From Bacillus sp. (in: firmicutes) (GTDB lineage: Bacteria; Bacillota; Bacilli; Bacillales; Bacillaceae_J), in NCBI GenBank assembly GCA_012842745.1, contig DUSF01000018.1:1-64000 (forward strand): a DNA stretch of 64,000 bases, written 5' to 3'. The notes beneath the pieces are model-generated. The model saw nothing but the letters and a program-made list of their open reading frames with translations. It did not search any database and had not been told where the DNA came from. Every line of letters begins with the position of its first letter. Within the stretch, counting starts at the first letter, position 1. Made by a program: the position numbers and the translations under genes. Positions 35,536-43,545 of the stretch are shown here, one piece after another.

Positions 35536-36473
35536 TAGTGAAAAAAATAACAGTAGAAAAGCTAGTTAAAAGGTTTTCTTTAACAGTATTAGCTGGTGGC
35601 GACCAGTTGCAAAAAACAATATCACAACCAAGGGTACATCGTCCTGGATTGGAATTTGTTGGACACTTCGATTTTTTCCCAACTGAGAGAGTGCAAATTT
35701 TGGGGAAAAAGGAAATTAATTATTTACTAAAGTTAAGTGAAGATGAACGGAAAATCCGTTTTGGGAATATTGTTAGTTACCATCCCCCATGTTTTATTGT
35801 GACGGCTGGGGAAGAAGGACTTACACATTTGAAAAATCATTGTATAGAAAAAAAAATTCCTTTACTACTTACGAACAAACCCGAAAAAACTTCAGAATTT
35901 ATTATAAAAATTGATGCTTTTATGGTAAAAGAGTTAGCTCCAGAAATGACTGTTCATGGTGTTTGTATGAATGTATTTGGAATTGGCATTCTTATTCGTG
36001 GTAATTCAGGTGTTGGGAAAAGTGAGACGGCTCACACGTTAATTGGCCGGGGGCACCGCCTAGTGGCTGATGATGTTGTTGTTTTAAAAAAGCTTAGTTC
36101 CCAAACACTTCTTGGCACACATGATGTAAAAACAAAGGAATTCTTGGCTCTCAGGAGCCTTGGGTTATTAAATGTAGTGCGCATGTATGGGCGCAAGGCT
36201 TTTCAGGATGAAACAAGAATTGCCCTTGATATTCACTTGACCAAATGGCAGAAGGATGCTTTGAACAATGAGTTGGAACAAGAGCTTGAGTATGTTGAGT
36301 ATATGGGCATTAAAATCCCTTCAATCGAAATTCAACTTCAACCAGGACGTGATGTAGCAGGGTTGATTGAGGCAGCTGCAAATAACTGGTATTTAAGGCA
36401 GCAAGGATACAGTGCTGCAGAGGAATTTCTGAGCAGACTTGAAGGTGATTTTTCGGAATCAAAAATGCCTTGA
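35532..36473 (+). CDS. HPr kinase/phosphorylase-like protein
   Basis: A 313-residue protein with both HprK domains. The N-terminal part has RPGLEFVGHFDFFPTERVQILG; the kinase part has VHGV (His142), the P-loop GNSGVGKS (about 157-164), RLVADD (Asp180-181), the E-loop region FLALRSLGLLNV and PGRDVAGLIEAA. True hprK usually sits with lgt; here the partner is a radical SAM gene, so this looks like a second, divergent copy. Whether it acts on HPr-Ser or another protein cannot be told. Catalytic residues appear intact. Confidence 0.88.
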   Translation: MIVKKITVEKLVKRFSLTVLAGGDQLQKTISQPRVHRPGLEFVGHFDFFPTERVQILGKKEINYLLKLSEDERKIRFGNIVSYHPPCFIVTAGEEGLTHLKNHCIEKKIPLLLTNKPEKTSEFIIKIDAFMVKELAPEMTVHGVCMNVFGIGILIRGNSGVGKSETAHTLIGRGHRLVADDVVVLKKLSSQTLLGTHDVKTKEFLALRSLGLLNVVRMYGRKAFQDETRIALDIHLTKWQKDALNNELEQELEYVEYMGIKIPSIEIQLQPGRDVAGLIEAAANNWYLRQQGYSAAEEFLSRLEGDFSESKMP

Positions 36474-36603
36474 AAATTTTAAAAAACTAGTGGCAATCTG
36501 TTTCATACTGTTATATAATTATAAATAATAAACTTAATTGTTATATAACAAAGGAAAATATCCAATAAAACTTTAAAAAATGGTGAAAGGGAGTTAAACG
36601 GAT

Positions 36604-36927
36604 ATGACAAAAATAGATGCGATTGCCCGGAGAATTTTAGGTTGGAAGTTAAATAGATGGGATCGATGGTATGATCATGAGAATCGCCTGTTCATCCATG
36701 ATTCTGAGTTCCAGCCAGAACATAATCTTGACCATGCGATGATTATCGTTGAAAAGATGAAAAAGTTCGGATTTACTTATGAAACAAACGGAGTATCGGA
36801 AGCAGCATTCAATGATGCAAAAGGAACTGGCGAAACATTGGCTCAAGCGATTACGAATGCAGCTTATTCAATTATTGAGAGAAACTCTGTAACAGATAGC
36901 AGCAAAATGTGGCGGACTTTATGCTAG
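36604..36927 (+). CDS. Small protein resembling phage ABA-sandwich domain proteins
   Basis: A 107-residue soluble protein. The second half (LDHAMIIVEKMKKFGF, ETLAQAITNAAYSIIERN) matches, from memory, the BC1872-like phage ABA-sandwich family, in which AM-VVEKM and GxTxxxAIxxAAY are conserved. The first 40 residues are aromatic and Trp-rich. AAAGGGAG precedes the ATG. No other phage gene is near, so it is an isolated copy; function unknown. Confidence 0.6.
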   Translation: MTKIDAIARRILGWKLNRWDRWYDHENRLFIHDSEFQPEHNLDHAMIIVEKMKKFGFTYETNGVSEAAFNDAKGTGETLAQAITNAAYSIIERNSVTDSSKMWRTLC

Positions 36928-36976
36928 AAAAAAGGAAACGCAAGGGCGGTTTAAACCGTTCCTGCGTTTCCTTTTT
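36928..36976. terminator. Bidirectional terminator
   Basis: GGAAACGCA (36934-36942) and TGCGTTTCC (36963-36971) form the base of a long stem that continues inward (GCGGTTTAAACCG), with A6 before and T5 after, so it can act on both converging genes. Confidence 0.9.
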
Positions 36977-37673
36977 AAGTTTCTACAGTTTCTACAAACA
37001 TTTTACAGAAATCACACCAATTATTAATAATAATATATTTACTGTCAATCGAAATAAGTCCTTGTTCTCTCAGCTTTGAAACGATGCGGCTTACGCTTTC
37101 ACGTGTAGAGCCTATTGTGTTAGCTAGGTCCTGAATTGTTATTGGAAGTTCAATTTTTAAACCGCAGTTCGTCTTACTTCCGAAATCACGTGCGAGCCGT
37201 TCGATTGTTTTGACAGTTTTACTGTAAACGTCTAAAAGCGCAATATCTTGTAATATGGTAGTGAAAGAACGAAGTTGTCCACCCATAAAACGAATCATTT
37301 CGATTGAAAGCTCAGGATTACATGCGATAAATTCCTCCAAATCAGAGGATAATATATAAAGGACTTCGCTATCCATTAATGTTTGTGCTGCCCCAGGGTA
37401 ACAGCAGTCTGGTTCACTAAACAAGGAGGCTTCTGCAAAAATGTTTCCTGGTCGTTTTATGCAAACAATTAATTCTCTTCCTTGAGCGTTAGTTTTTTTA
37501 ATTTTGATGCCACCATTTTTTACAAAAAAAGTCGCCTTAGCTTCATCTGATTCATGAAAAATAAAATCCCCTTTTTTATATGTGGCCGTTTTAACCTTTG
37601 TACTTAAAGAGCCTATTAAATGGTCAGGTAAGTCCTTAAAAAAAGGAATGCTTTTTAAAAACGCTACATGCAT
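36975..37673 (-). CDS. fnr: Crp/Fnr-family transcription regulator
   Basis: A 232-residue regulator: cyclic-nucleotide-binding-type barrel (about 10-125), long dimer helix and winged helix-turn-helix with TIQDLANTIGSTRESVSRIV. The E-S-V-S-R recognition wording fits TGTGA half sites. Cysteines occur at EPDCCYPG, FIACNPE, KTNCG and near the C terminus as WCDFC. Bacillus subtilis Fnr binds its cluster through three C-terminal Cys; only C-x2-C is seen here, so the oxygen-sensing site may differ. AAGGAGG precedes the ATG. A TGTGA-type box in its own promoter suggests autoregulation. The symbol is given on family and context, not on proof of orthology. Confidence 0.75.
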   Translation of the reverse strand: MHVAFLKSIPFFKDLPDHLIGSLSTKVKTATYKKGDFIFHESDEAKATFFVKNGGIKIKKTNAQGRELIVCIKRPGNIFAEASLFSEPDCCYPGAAQTLMDSEVLYILSSDLEEFIACNPELSIEMIRFMGGQLRSFTTILQDIALLDVYSKTVKTIERLARDFGSKTNCGLKIELPITIQDLANTIGSTRESVSRIVSKLREQGLISIDSKYIIINNWCDFCKMFVETVET

Positions 37674-37744
37674 ACAATTGGACCTCCTTTAAGTTAATAA
37701 GAATCATAAACACACTTTGTAATTGTTTTCATTATATATTAAAA

Positions 37745-37760
37745 TGTGATAAATATCATA
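37745..37760. promoter_or_regulatory. FNR/CRP-type box in the fnr promoter
   Basis: TGTGATAAATATCATA fits TGTGA-N6-TCAYA. It lies about 70-90 bp before the start of the fnr-like gene, with ATTATA at 37731-37736 (TATAAT on the minus strand) as a possible -10. Confidence 0.65.
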
Positions 37761-37850
37761 CTTTTCAGCATTATTTTAAATGTTATTGTCGAAAAAATAT
37801 CTTCATGGAGGTATGAAGCACGATCATAATCCGATGCTTCAAAAAAGCTA

Positions 37851-39143
37851 ATGGAAAATCTATTTGTTTTTTGGCGGAAATTGAATAATGAAAATAAGAA
37901 AGTGGCAGTCCTACTTCAATTGTTTCTTATTGCTCTATTAGCGACATTAGCCAGCGAAATTCGTTTAGTGCCCTTTGAAGGAGAAACGTTTCGTTTTGGG
38001 TTAGGGGGTGTTGCTTTTTTTTTACTAATTTTGATTTGGCCTCCTGCTTCACTTATTTGGACTGGTATTGTTACAGGCGTCACAGTCGTTGGTTTTCGCT
38101 TATTTCTTGACTTTTCCCTCTATGAAATCCATATTTCTACAAGTTTTATTAATCATTGCTCCGCTTTTTTATTTTATTTACTCTATGCTCTTGGACTACA
38201 TATAATTAAAGTTGAAAAATATAAAACATATCCTTTTATTTTAGGTGCTTGGGCATCTCTTTTTGAATTTATAGGGAATAGTGCAGAACAGTTGCTTAGG
38301 CATTTATTATTGCATCAAGCATTTTTGGGATTTACAGAATGGACAATCATTATTGGAGTTGCTTTGCTCCGAAGTTACTTTGTTGTTGGCTTATATGCAT
38401 CTATAACGGTTTCGGAGCATAAGAAACGGATGCAGGAGATAGTAAAGGTAGGCTCAGAATTATATGGTGAAACCCTTTATTTACAAAAATCGATGAACCA
38501 TATTGAAAAAATCACAGCAGAAAGCCACGATCTTTATCGAAAGTTAAGAAAGACAGAATCCCATGAGTTGAGTGTACAAGCGTTGCTTATCGCCCAAGAA
38601 ATTCATGAGGTGAAGAAAGATTCGCAGCGAATTTTATCGGGGCTTTTGAAAATAGCTGAACAAAAAATAGAAACTATTTTTTTTCTTTCAGATGTGCTCA
38701 ATCTTGTTGTTCATGCAAATGAAAACTATAGTGAACTTTTAAAGAAAAAAATTATAATTCATCGAACGATTACGATTGATTATGAAACGGAGCAGCAAAT
38801 CCCGCTTCTTGCGTTATTAAATAATCTTGTAGCAAACGCAGTAGAAGCGATTGATTTAAAAGGGGAAATTTATATTGAAATAAAGCAGGATTCAGCCAAT
38901 ACTAGTTTTATAATTGAGGATTCTGGTAAAGGCATTCGAAAAAAAGATTTACCAATTATTTTTGAAGCTGGCTATACAACAAAATTTAATGAAGAAGGAG
39001 TTGCTGCTACAGGAATTGGTTTATCCCATGTACAAGAGATTGTCCAGATGCTAAAAGGAAATATTGAAATTGACACAATGGAAATGGGAACTGTTTTTCG
39101 AATTTGTATACCAACTGAAATGTTACGAAAGAGAGTTGAGTAG
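37851..39143 (+). CDS. GlnK-like membrane sensor histidine kinase
   Basis: A 430-residue kinase. Five or six hydrophobic helices fill residues about 17-200 (VLLQLFLIALLATLAS, LGGVAFFLLILIWPP). A signalling helix follows, then the phospho-acceptor region LIAQEIHEVKKDSQRI and a HATPase with NLVANAVEAID, EDSGKGI and GIGLSHVQEI. This layout matches GlnK (YcbA) of B. subtilis. The start ATG overlaps the stop of a possible 12-codon leader frame (37813-37851, TAATG) and has no ribosome site of its own. The partner regulator follows at once. Confidence 0.82.
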   Translation: MENLFVFWRKLNNENKKVAVLLQLFLIALLATLASEIRLVPFEGETFRFGLGGVAFFLLILIWPPASLIWTGIVTGVTVVGFRLFLDFSLYEIHISTSFINHCSAFLFYLLYALGLHIIKVEKYKTYPFILGAWASLFEFIGNSAEQLLRHLLLHQAFLGFTEWTIIIGVALLRSYFVVGLYASITVSEHKKRMQEIVKVGSELYGETLYLQKSMNHIEKITAESHDLYRKLRKTESHELSVQALLIAQEIHEVKKDSQRILSGLLKIAEQKIETIFFLSDVLNLVVHANENYSELLKKKIIIHRTITIDYETEQQIPLLALLNNLVANAVEAIDLKGEIYIEIKQDSANTSFIIEDSGKGIRKKDLPIIFEAGYTTKFNEEGVAATGIGLSHVQEIVQMLKGNIEIDTMEMGTVFRICIPTEMLRKRVE

Positions 39144-39145
39144 AG

Positions 39146-40033
39146 CTGCGCTATTATATTATAGATGATGATAAGGCTAGTAGAACGATGTTGAAAAACA
39201 TAATTATAGATGGTGAACTTGGCGTCGTCATTGGTGAGGCTGAAAGTGGCGTCAAAAGTCTTAAGCCGATTAAAGCGATGCACCCCGACATTGTATTGAT
39301 TGATTTTTTAATGCCCGAATTGGACGGAATCGAAACGATTGAACAGTTGAAAAAGGAAGGTTTTCAAGGTCAATTTATTATGATTTCTCAAGTCGTGAAT
39401 AAAGAGATGGTGGCAGAAGCTTATGAAAAAGGGGTGGAGTTTTTCATCCATAAGCCTATTAACAGCGTTGAAGTTAAGAGCATATTGGGTAAGGTTTCTG
39501 AACAACTGCGATTAAGAAACTCTTTACTAACGATTCAAGAATCACTAACAAATATTGGCTTGGACAAAAGTAAAAAGCTAAGAACAGTGAGAGAAATTGT
39601 CCTTTCTATTTTAAGTGATATGGGAATTTCTGGTGAGACAGGAAGTGACGATATTGTTTCCATTATTGAATTCTTAATGAATCAGGATGATAGTAGCGTT
39701 CAATTGCCTCCTCTAAAAGATTTGTATGAAGCAATTGCAATGAAAATGAAATCTGAACATGCGGATATAGTAAAGGAAAGTAAAGCAATGGAACAGCGTA
39801 TTCGGAGAACTATTCTTGCGGCAATTCATAATTTAGCTTCAATCGGGGTCATTGACTATACGAATGCAGAGTTTGAGTATTATGCCCCGCGTTATTTTGA
39901 CCTAAAAGAGGTAAGAAAACAGATGATAAATATTGAAGAAGGAAAGTTCGAGCAAGTAAAAGTGAAAATTAACATTCGTAAATTCGTACAAGTGCTGTAT
40001 CTTGAAACAATGAAAAAACTTAATCAAGAATAA
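39146..40033 (+). CDS. GlnL/YcbB-like response regulator, start codon non-standard
   Basis: A receiver (about 1-125) with RYYIIDDDKASRTML, phospho-acceptor in VLIDFLMPELDG and Lys in HKPI, plus a C-terminal YcbB-type DNA-binding domain (IRRTILAAIHNLASIGVIDY). The first ATG in this frame (39188) would cut off the first beta strand and the acidic DDD pocket. Only CTG (39146) or ATT (39158) lie between the upstream in-frame TGA (39137) and that point, so CTG 39146, directly after the kinase stop, is my best guess. Coupled translation with the kinase would help a weak start. It probably controls the symporter gene downstream. Confidence 0.8.
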   Translation: MRYYIIDDDKASRTMLKNIIIDGELGVVIGEAESGVKSLKPIKAMHPDIVLIDFLMPELDGIETIEQLKKEGFQGQFIMISQVVNKEMVAEAYEKGVEFFIHKPINSVEVKSILGKVSEQLRLRNSLLTIQESLTNIGLDKSKKLRTVREIVLSILSDMGISGETGSDDIVSIIEFLMNQDDSSVQLPPLKDLYEAIAMKMKSEHADIVKESKAMEQRIRRTILAAIHNLASIGVIDYTNAEFEYYAPRYFDLKEVRKQMINIEEGKFEQVKVKINIRKFVQVLYLETMKKLNQE

Positions 40034-40100
40034 TATTTATGCTAAAAGTACAAAATATTTTAAAAAAAGTATAAAAAAATTTAAAATACTGAAATGAATT

Positions 40101-40116
40101 TAATGTCGGATTTTGT
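40101..40116 (+). promoter_or_regulatory. GlnL-type direct repeat upstream of the symporter
   Basis: TAATGT-CGGA-TTTTGT matches the layout TTTTGT-N4-TTTTGT that I recall for B. subtilis GlnL, with two mismatches in the first half. It lies about 100 bp before the symporter start, next to the GlnKL-like genes. Confidence 0.55.
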
Positions 40117-40167
40117 CGGATTAAATAGGTTACCCTTAAAATAAACGTATAAGCTAATTCTAAAAAG

Positions 40168-40183
40168 TTGGAAACGTTTTCTA
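40168..40183 (+). promoter_or_regulatory. Candidate CcpA cre site
   Basis: TTGGAAACGTTTTCTA matches the cre consensus WTGNAARCGNWWWCAW at all but one position. It lies just before the ribosome site of the symporter gene, where CcpA would act as a roadblock. Confidence 0.6.
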
Positions 40184-40206
40184 TATAAAAAAGGGGTGAC
40201 TTGTCA

Positions 40207-41484
40207 ATGAAGAAAAAATTTAAATTTCCTTTAGCTTATCAAATTCTTGTTGGTTTAGTCTTGGGTATTATCGTAGGCGCGGTTTTTTACGGGAATCCTG
40301 CGGTCGAAACTTATTTACAACCATTAGGTACCATTTTTCTTAATATGATCAAAATGATTGTTGTGCCAATCATTGTTTCTACGTTAATTATTGGTGTTGC
40401 AGGTACTGGAGATATTAAGCAATTAGGTAAGCTTGGTGGGAAAACTCTTATTTATTTTGAAATCGTGACAACGCTTGCAATTATCGTCGGGATATTGGTA
40501 ACTAATATATTTAAACCTGGTGTAGGCATTGACATGTCCTCACTTGCTAAAACTGATATTGGTAAGTATGTTGAAACTACTGAGCAAGTCCAACATGGCC
40601 ATGGATTTTTTGACATTATTATTAATATTGTACCAACGAATTTTGTTCAAGCAATGGCAAATGGGAATATGCTTTCGATTATCTTTTTTTCCGTACTATT
40701 CGGACTAGGGGTTGCAGCGGTTGGTGAAAAAGGGAAACCAGTGCTAGCCTTTTTTGAAGGTGTAGCAGATGCGATGTTCTGGGTGACGAATCTAATTATG
40801 AAGTTTGCTCCATTTGGTGTATTCGGATTAATAGGAGTTACCGTTTCGAAATTCGGATTAGCATCATTAGTTCCACTTGGTAAGCTAATGCTCCTTGTTT
40901 ATGCAGCGATGATTTTCTTTATCATTGTCGTATTAGGTGGTATTGCAAAGTTAGTAGGTATTAATATTTTCCATATTATGAAGGTATTAAAGGAAGAACT
41001 AATTTTGGCTTATTCAACATCCAGCTCTGAAACCGTATTGCCGAAAATAATCGATAAAATGGAGAAGTTTGGTGCTCCAAGGGATATTGTTTCTTTTGTT
41101 GTCCCAACAGGCTATTCCTTTAACTTGGATGGGTCTACATTATACCAAGCGATTGCGGCCATTTTTATCGCGCAAATGTATGGCATTAATTTAAGTATTA
41201 CCGAACAAATTACATTAGTTTTAGTATTAATGGTAACATCGAAAGGTATTGCAGGTGTACCAGGGGTTTCCTTTGTTGTTTTATTAGCAACCTTGGGAAC
41301 AGTTGGTATTCCGCTTGAAGGTCTAGCCTTTATCGCTGGAATTGATAGACTTCTTGACATGGCTCGTACAGTTGTAAATGTAATGGGAAATTCATTGGCG
41401 ACAGTTGTCATGGCTAAGTGGGAAGGTCGATTTGACTATTTGAAAAAAGAGAAGTACATTGCATCCTTAAAGAAAGCAGCTTAA
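40207..41484 (+). CDS. Dicarboxylate/glutamate:cation symporter
   Basis: A 425-residue DAACS-family transporter (GltP/GltT/DctP group). Family features: FLNMIKMIVVPIIVSTLI, the serine-rich tip AYSTSSSETVLP, the NMDGT-like element FNLDGSTLYQ, and the helical hairpin GIAGVPGVSFVVL with GIDRLLDMARTVVNV. It takes up glutamate, aspartate or C4-dicarboxylates with protons or sodium. ATG 40207 is preferred over TTG 40201 because of spacing from AAGGGGTG. Position behind a GlnKL-like pair and a GlnL-type box suggests control by glutamine or glutamate supply. Confidence 0.9.
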   Translation: MKKKFKFPLAYQILVGLVLGIIVGAVFYGNPAVETYLQPLGTIFLNMIKMIVVPIIVSTLIIGVAGTGDIKQLGKLGGKTLIYFEIVTTLAIIVGILVTNIFKPGVGIDMSSLAKTDIGKYVETTEQVQHGHGFFDIIINIVPTNFVQAMANGNMLSIIFFSVLFGLGVAAVGEKGKPVLAFFEGVADAMFWVTNLIMKFAPFGVFGLIGVTVSKFGLASLVPLGKLMLLVYAAMIFFIIVVLGGIAKLVGINIFHIMKVLKEELILAYSTSSSETVLPKIIDKMEKFGAPRDIVSFVVPTGYSFNLDGSTLYQAIAAIFIAQMYGINLSITEQITLVLVLMVTSKGIAGVPGVSFVVLLATLGTVGIPLEGLAFIAGIDRLLDMARTVVNVMGNSLATVVMAKWEGRFDYLKKEKYIASLKKAA

Positions 41485-41512
41485 TACTAGGTAAGTATAG
41501 GATCTTGAAATA

Positions 41513-41544
41513 TTTACAGTGGTGCTATATAAATATAGTATAAT
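41513..41544 (+). promoter_or_regulatory. Promoter of the first amino acid ABC operon
   Basis: TTTACA (41513-41518) is followed by TAGTAT (41536-41541, 17 bp spacing) and TATAAT (41539-41544). The leader RNA begins about 25 bases downstream. Confidence 0.65.
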
Positions 41545-41570
41545 TAAATAACAACTTCGCTATTAAACAG

Positions 41571-41718
41571 TGAGGTAGAGGCGTGATAATTAGCAGTCTT
41601 TTGTCTAGGACTGTCGCAATAAACTTTTCCAGTTTATTGCGGTGTGCTATCTCATTTGGGAAATGGGGAGAAATTTGGGCTAGTACTACGACCTGGGTTT
41701 ATCTCGGGTTGTTTTTTT
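41571..41718 (+). ncRNA. Lysine-riboswitch-like leader with terminator, lacking the usual middle arms
   Basis: TGAGGTAG (41571-41578) followed by AGGCG matches the 5' end of the L-box, and GTGTGCTATCTCA (to 41654) matches its 3' end; the two form an 8-bp P1. GGACTGTC (41608-41615) and the 9-bp hairpin GCAATAAAC/GTTTATTGC (41616-41640) sit where L-box P5 lies. Between AGGCG and GGACTGTC there are only about 24 bases, against more than 100 in a normal lysine riboswitch, so P2-P4 seem absent. A terminator (41688-41697 with 41703-41712, then T7) follows. The leader precedes an amino acid ABC operon. Lysine binding is unproven and doubtful without the missing arms. Confidence 0.55.
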
Positions 41719-41809
41719 GTTATTGCAGTATTTTATTTGATAGAGTGTATTTGTTTTTGTAATACAAGCAATACTGTAATAATAAAATTGTTTTAAGAGG
41801 AGGGATAGT

Positions 41810-42664
41810 ATGAGGGGAAAAATATCCTTAGTAGTAGCTATATCTTTTTCATTAATTCTTTTATTAGCTGGTTGTGGGACCGGAAATAATCAACAAGTGG
41901 AAAACGTCCAGGCACCGGCTTCATCAGAACAGGGAACATTTAAGATTGGACTTGAAGCAGGATATGCACCATTTAACTGGACGCAAATGGATGATTCAAA
42001 TGGTGCGGTGCCGATTGAAGGATCTTCTGAATTTGCGGGGGGATATGATGTTGAAATTGCCAAAAGACTTGCAGAAGGCTTAGGCAAACAATTGATGATT
42101 GTGAAAACGGAATGGGATGGACTCGTACCAGCGTTAACTTCAGGCAAAATTGATGCCATTATTGCAGGGATGTCACCAACGGAAAAACGCAAAAAGACAA
42201 TTGATTTTTCGGATAATTATTATAAATCAGATTTAGTAATGGTTGTCAAAAAAGGCGGAAAATATGAGGGGGCTACTTCTATTCAAGATTTCAAAGGTGC
42301 TAAAGTAAGTGCACAGCTAAATACATTCCATTATTCAGTAATTGATCAGATTAATGGCGTAAAAAGGCAACCAGCTATGGATAACTTTCCAGCGATGAGA
42401 GTTGCGCTTCAATCAGGAGTGATCGATGGTTACGTTACCGAACGCCCAGAAGCTGTTAGTGCTTCAAGTGCAAACAACAACTTCGCAATGGTAGAGTTTA
42501 CGGACGGATTTATTACTTCAGATGATGACACAGCAATTGCTGTCGGATTGCAAAAAGGCAGTGAATTAACAGAGAAGATTAATGAGATATTAGCAGGTAT
42601 ATCGGAGGACGAACAGACTAGTATTATGGATGCTGCTATTAAGAATCAACCAGCAGCACAATAA
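41810..42664 (+). CDS. Amino acid ABC transporter substrate-binding lipoprotein
   Basis: A 284-residue periplasmic-binding-protein-like lipoprotein. The signal peptide ends in the lipobox LLAGC (Cys about 22), so it is anchored outside the membrane. The mature part has IGLEAGYAPFNW, GGYDVEIAKRLAEGLG, WDGLVPALTSGKIDAIIAGMSP and a second-lobe EFTDGF, all of SBP family 3 (polar amino acids). The lysine-riboswitch-like leader upstream makes a basic amino acid a reasonable guess. AGGAGGG precedes the ATG. A terminator-like stem separates it from the permease gene, which usually gives more binding protein than permease. Confidence 0.9.
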   Translation: MRGKISLVVAISFSLILLLAGCGTGNNQQVENVQAPASSEQGTFKIGLEAGYAPFNWTQMDDSNGAVPIEGSSEFAGGYDVEIAKRLAEGLGKQLMIVKTEWDGLVPALTSGKIDAIIAGMSPTEKRKKTIDFSDNYYKSDLVMVVKKGGKYEGATSIQDFKGAKVSAQLNTFHYSVIDQINGVKRQPAMDNFPAMRVALQSGVIDGYVTERPEAVSASSANNNFAMVEFTDGFITSDDDTAIAVGLQKGSELTEKINEILAGISEDEQTSIMDAAIKNQPAAQ

Positions 42665-42674
42665 AGATGATATG

Positions 42675-42715
42675 AAAGAGGTTGTCTCAAAAGTTACGCG
42701 AGAGAACCTCTTTTT
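42675..42715 (+). terminator. Intercistronic terminator between binding protein and permease genes
   Basis: AGAGGTT-G-TCTC (42677-42688) pairs with GAGA-G-AACCTCT (42700-42711), followed by T5. It probably allows partial readthrough. Confidence 0.8.
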
Positions 42716-42745
42716 AAACTGTTAAAAATTATGAGGAGGGGAACT

Positions 42746-43528
42746 ATGACCTTTGAATGGGTAGTTAACATTATACGGGATAATTGGCCGATGTTCCTTC
42801 GTGGGGCAGGTATTACCCTTTATATTTCAATTATAGGTACTATTATAGGCTCTTTCATTGGATTAGTAGTGGGCGTTATCCGAACGATTCCAATGGCTGA
42901 ACGGGGAGCTAAAAGAATTTTACTTAAAGTAATTAATGCTATTCTTTCTACTTATATCGAATTTTTTCGTGGAACACCAATGATAGTTCAGGCCATGGTT
43001 ATTTTCTATGGTTCCGCCTTAGCATTTGGGGTCGATATGGATCGAATAGCTGCTGCGATTTTTATAGTATCTATTAATACAGGTGCATACATGTCCGAAA
43101 TTGTCCGCGGTGGTATCGTTTCAATTGAAAAAGGGCAATTTGAAGCAGCACAAGCTATCGGGATGAACCATATCCAAACGATGGTTCATGTTGTCTTACC
43201 ACAAGTGATTCGTAATATCTTACCAGCAACAGGAAATGAATTTGTTATTAATATTAAAGATACTTCAGTTTTAAATGTAATTTCAGTATCTGAGTTATAT
43301 TTTGCCACTAAATCGATTGCTGGAAACAACTTCCGCTACTTCGAATCATTCTTTGTAGCCTGCGTTCTGTATTTTATCATGACATTTACTGTAACAAGAA
43401 TTCTTCGCTTTATTGAACGGAAATTGGAAGGCCCTGATAGTTACATAATCGTTCCGGGAAATCAAATGCAAGTGGAAACCGCTGAGGATGCAATGCGCAG
43501 AATTGATAAATATGATGGGAATAAATAG
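42746..43528 (+). CDS. Amino acid ABC transporter permease
   Basis: A 260-residue permease of the His/Glu/Gln family with about five helices. The conserved EAA loop is clear: [25 protein letters not shown] followed by [18 protein letters not shown]. The N-terminal part has [14 protein letters not shown], and the TPMIVQ region precedes helix 3. ATG 42746 after AGGAGGGG is the start; an ATG at 42731 lies before that site. It pairs with the ATPase 17 bp downstream. Confidence 0.93.
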   Translation: MTFEWVVNIIRDNWPMFLRGAGITLYISIIGTIIGSFIGLVVGVIRTIPMAERGAKRILLKVINAILSTYIEFFRGTPMIVQAMVIFYGSALAFGVDMDRIAAAIFIVSINTGAYMSEIVRGGIVSIEKGQFEAAQAIGMNHIQTMVHVVLPQVIRNILPATGNEFVINIKDTSVLNVISVSELYFATKSIAGNNFRYFESFFVACVLYFIMTFTVTRILRFIERKLEGPDSYIIVPGNQMQVETAEDAMRRIDKYDGNK

Positions 43529-43545
43529 GTGAAGGGGGAGGGAAA

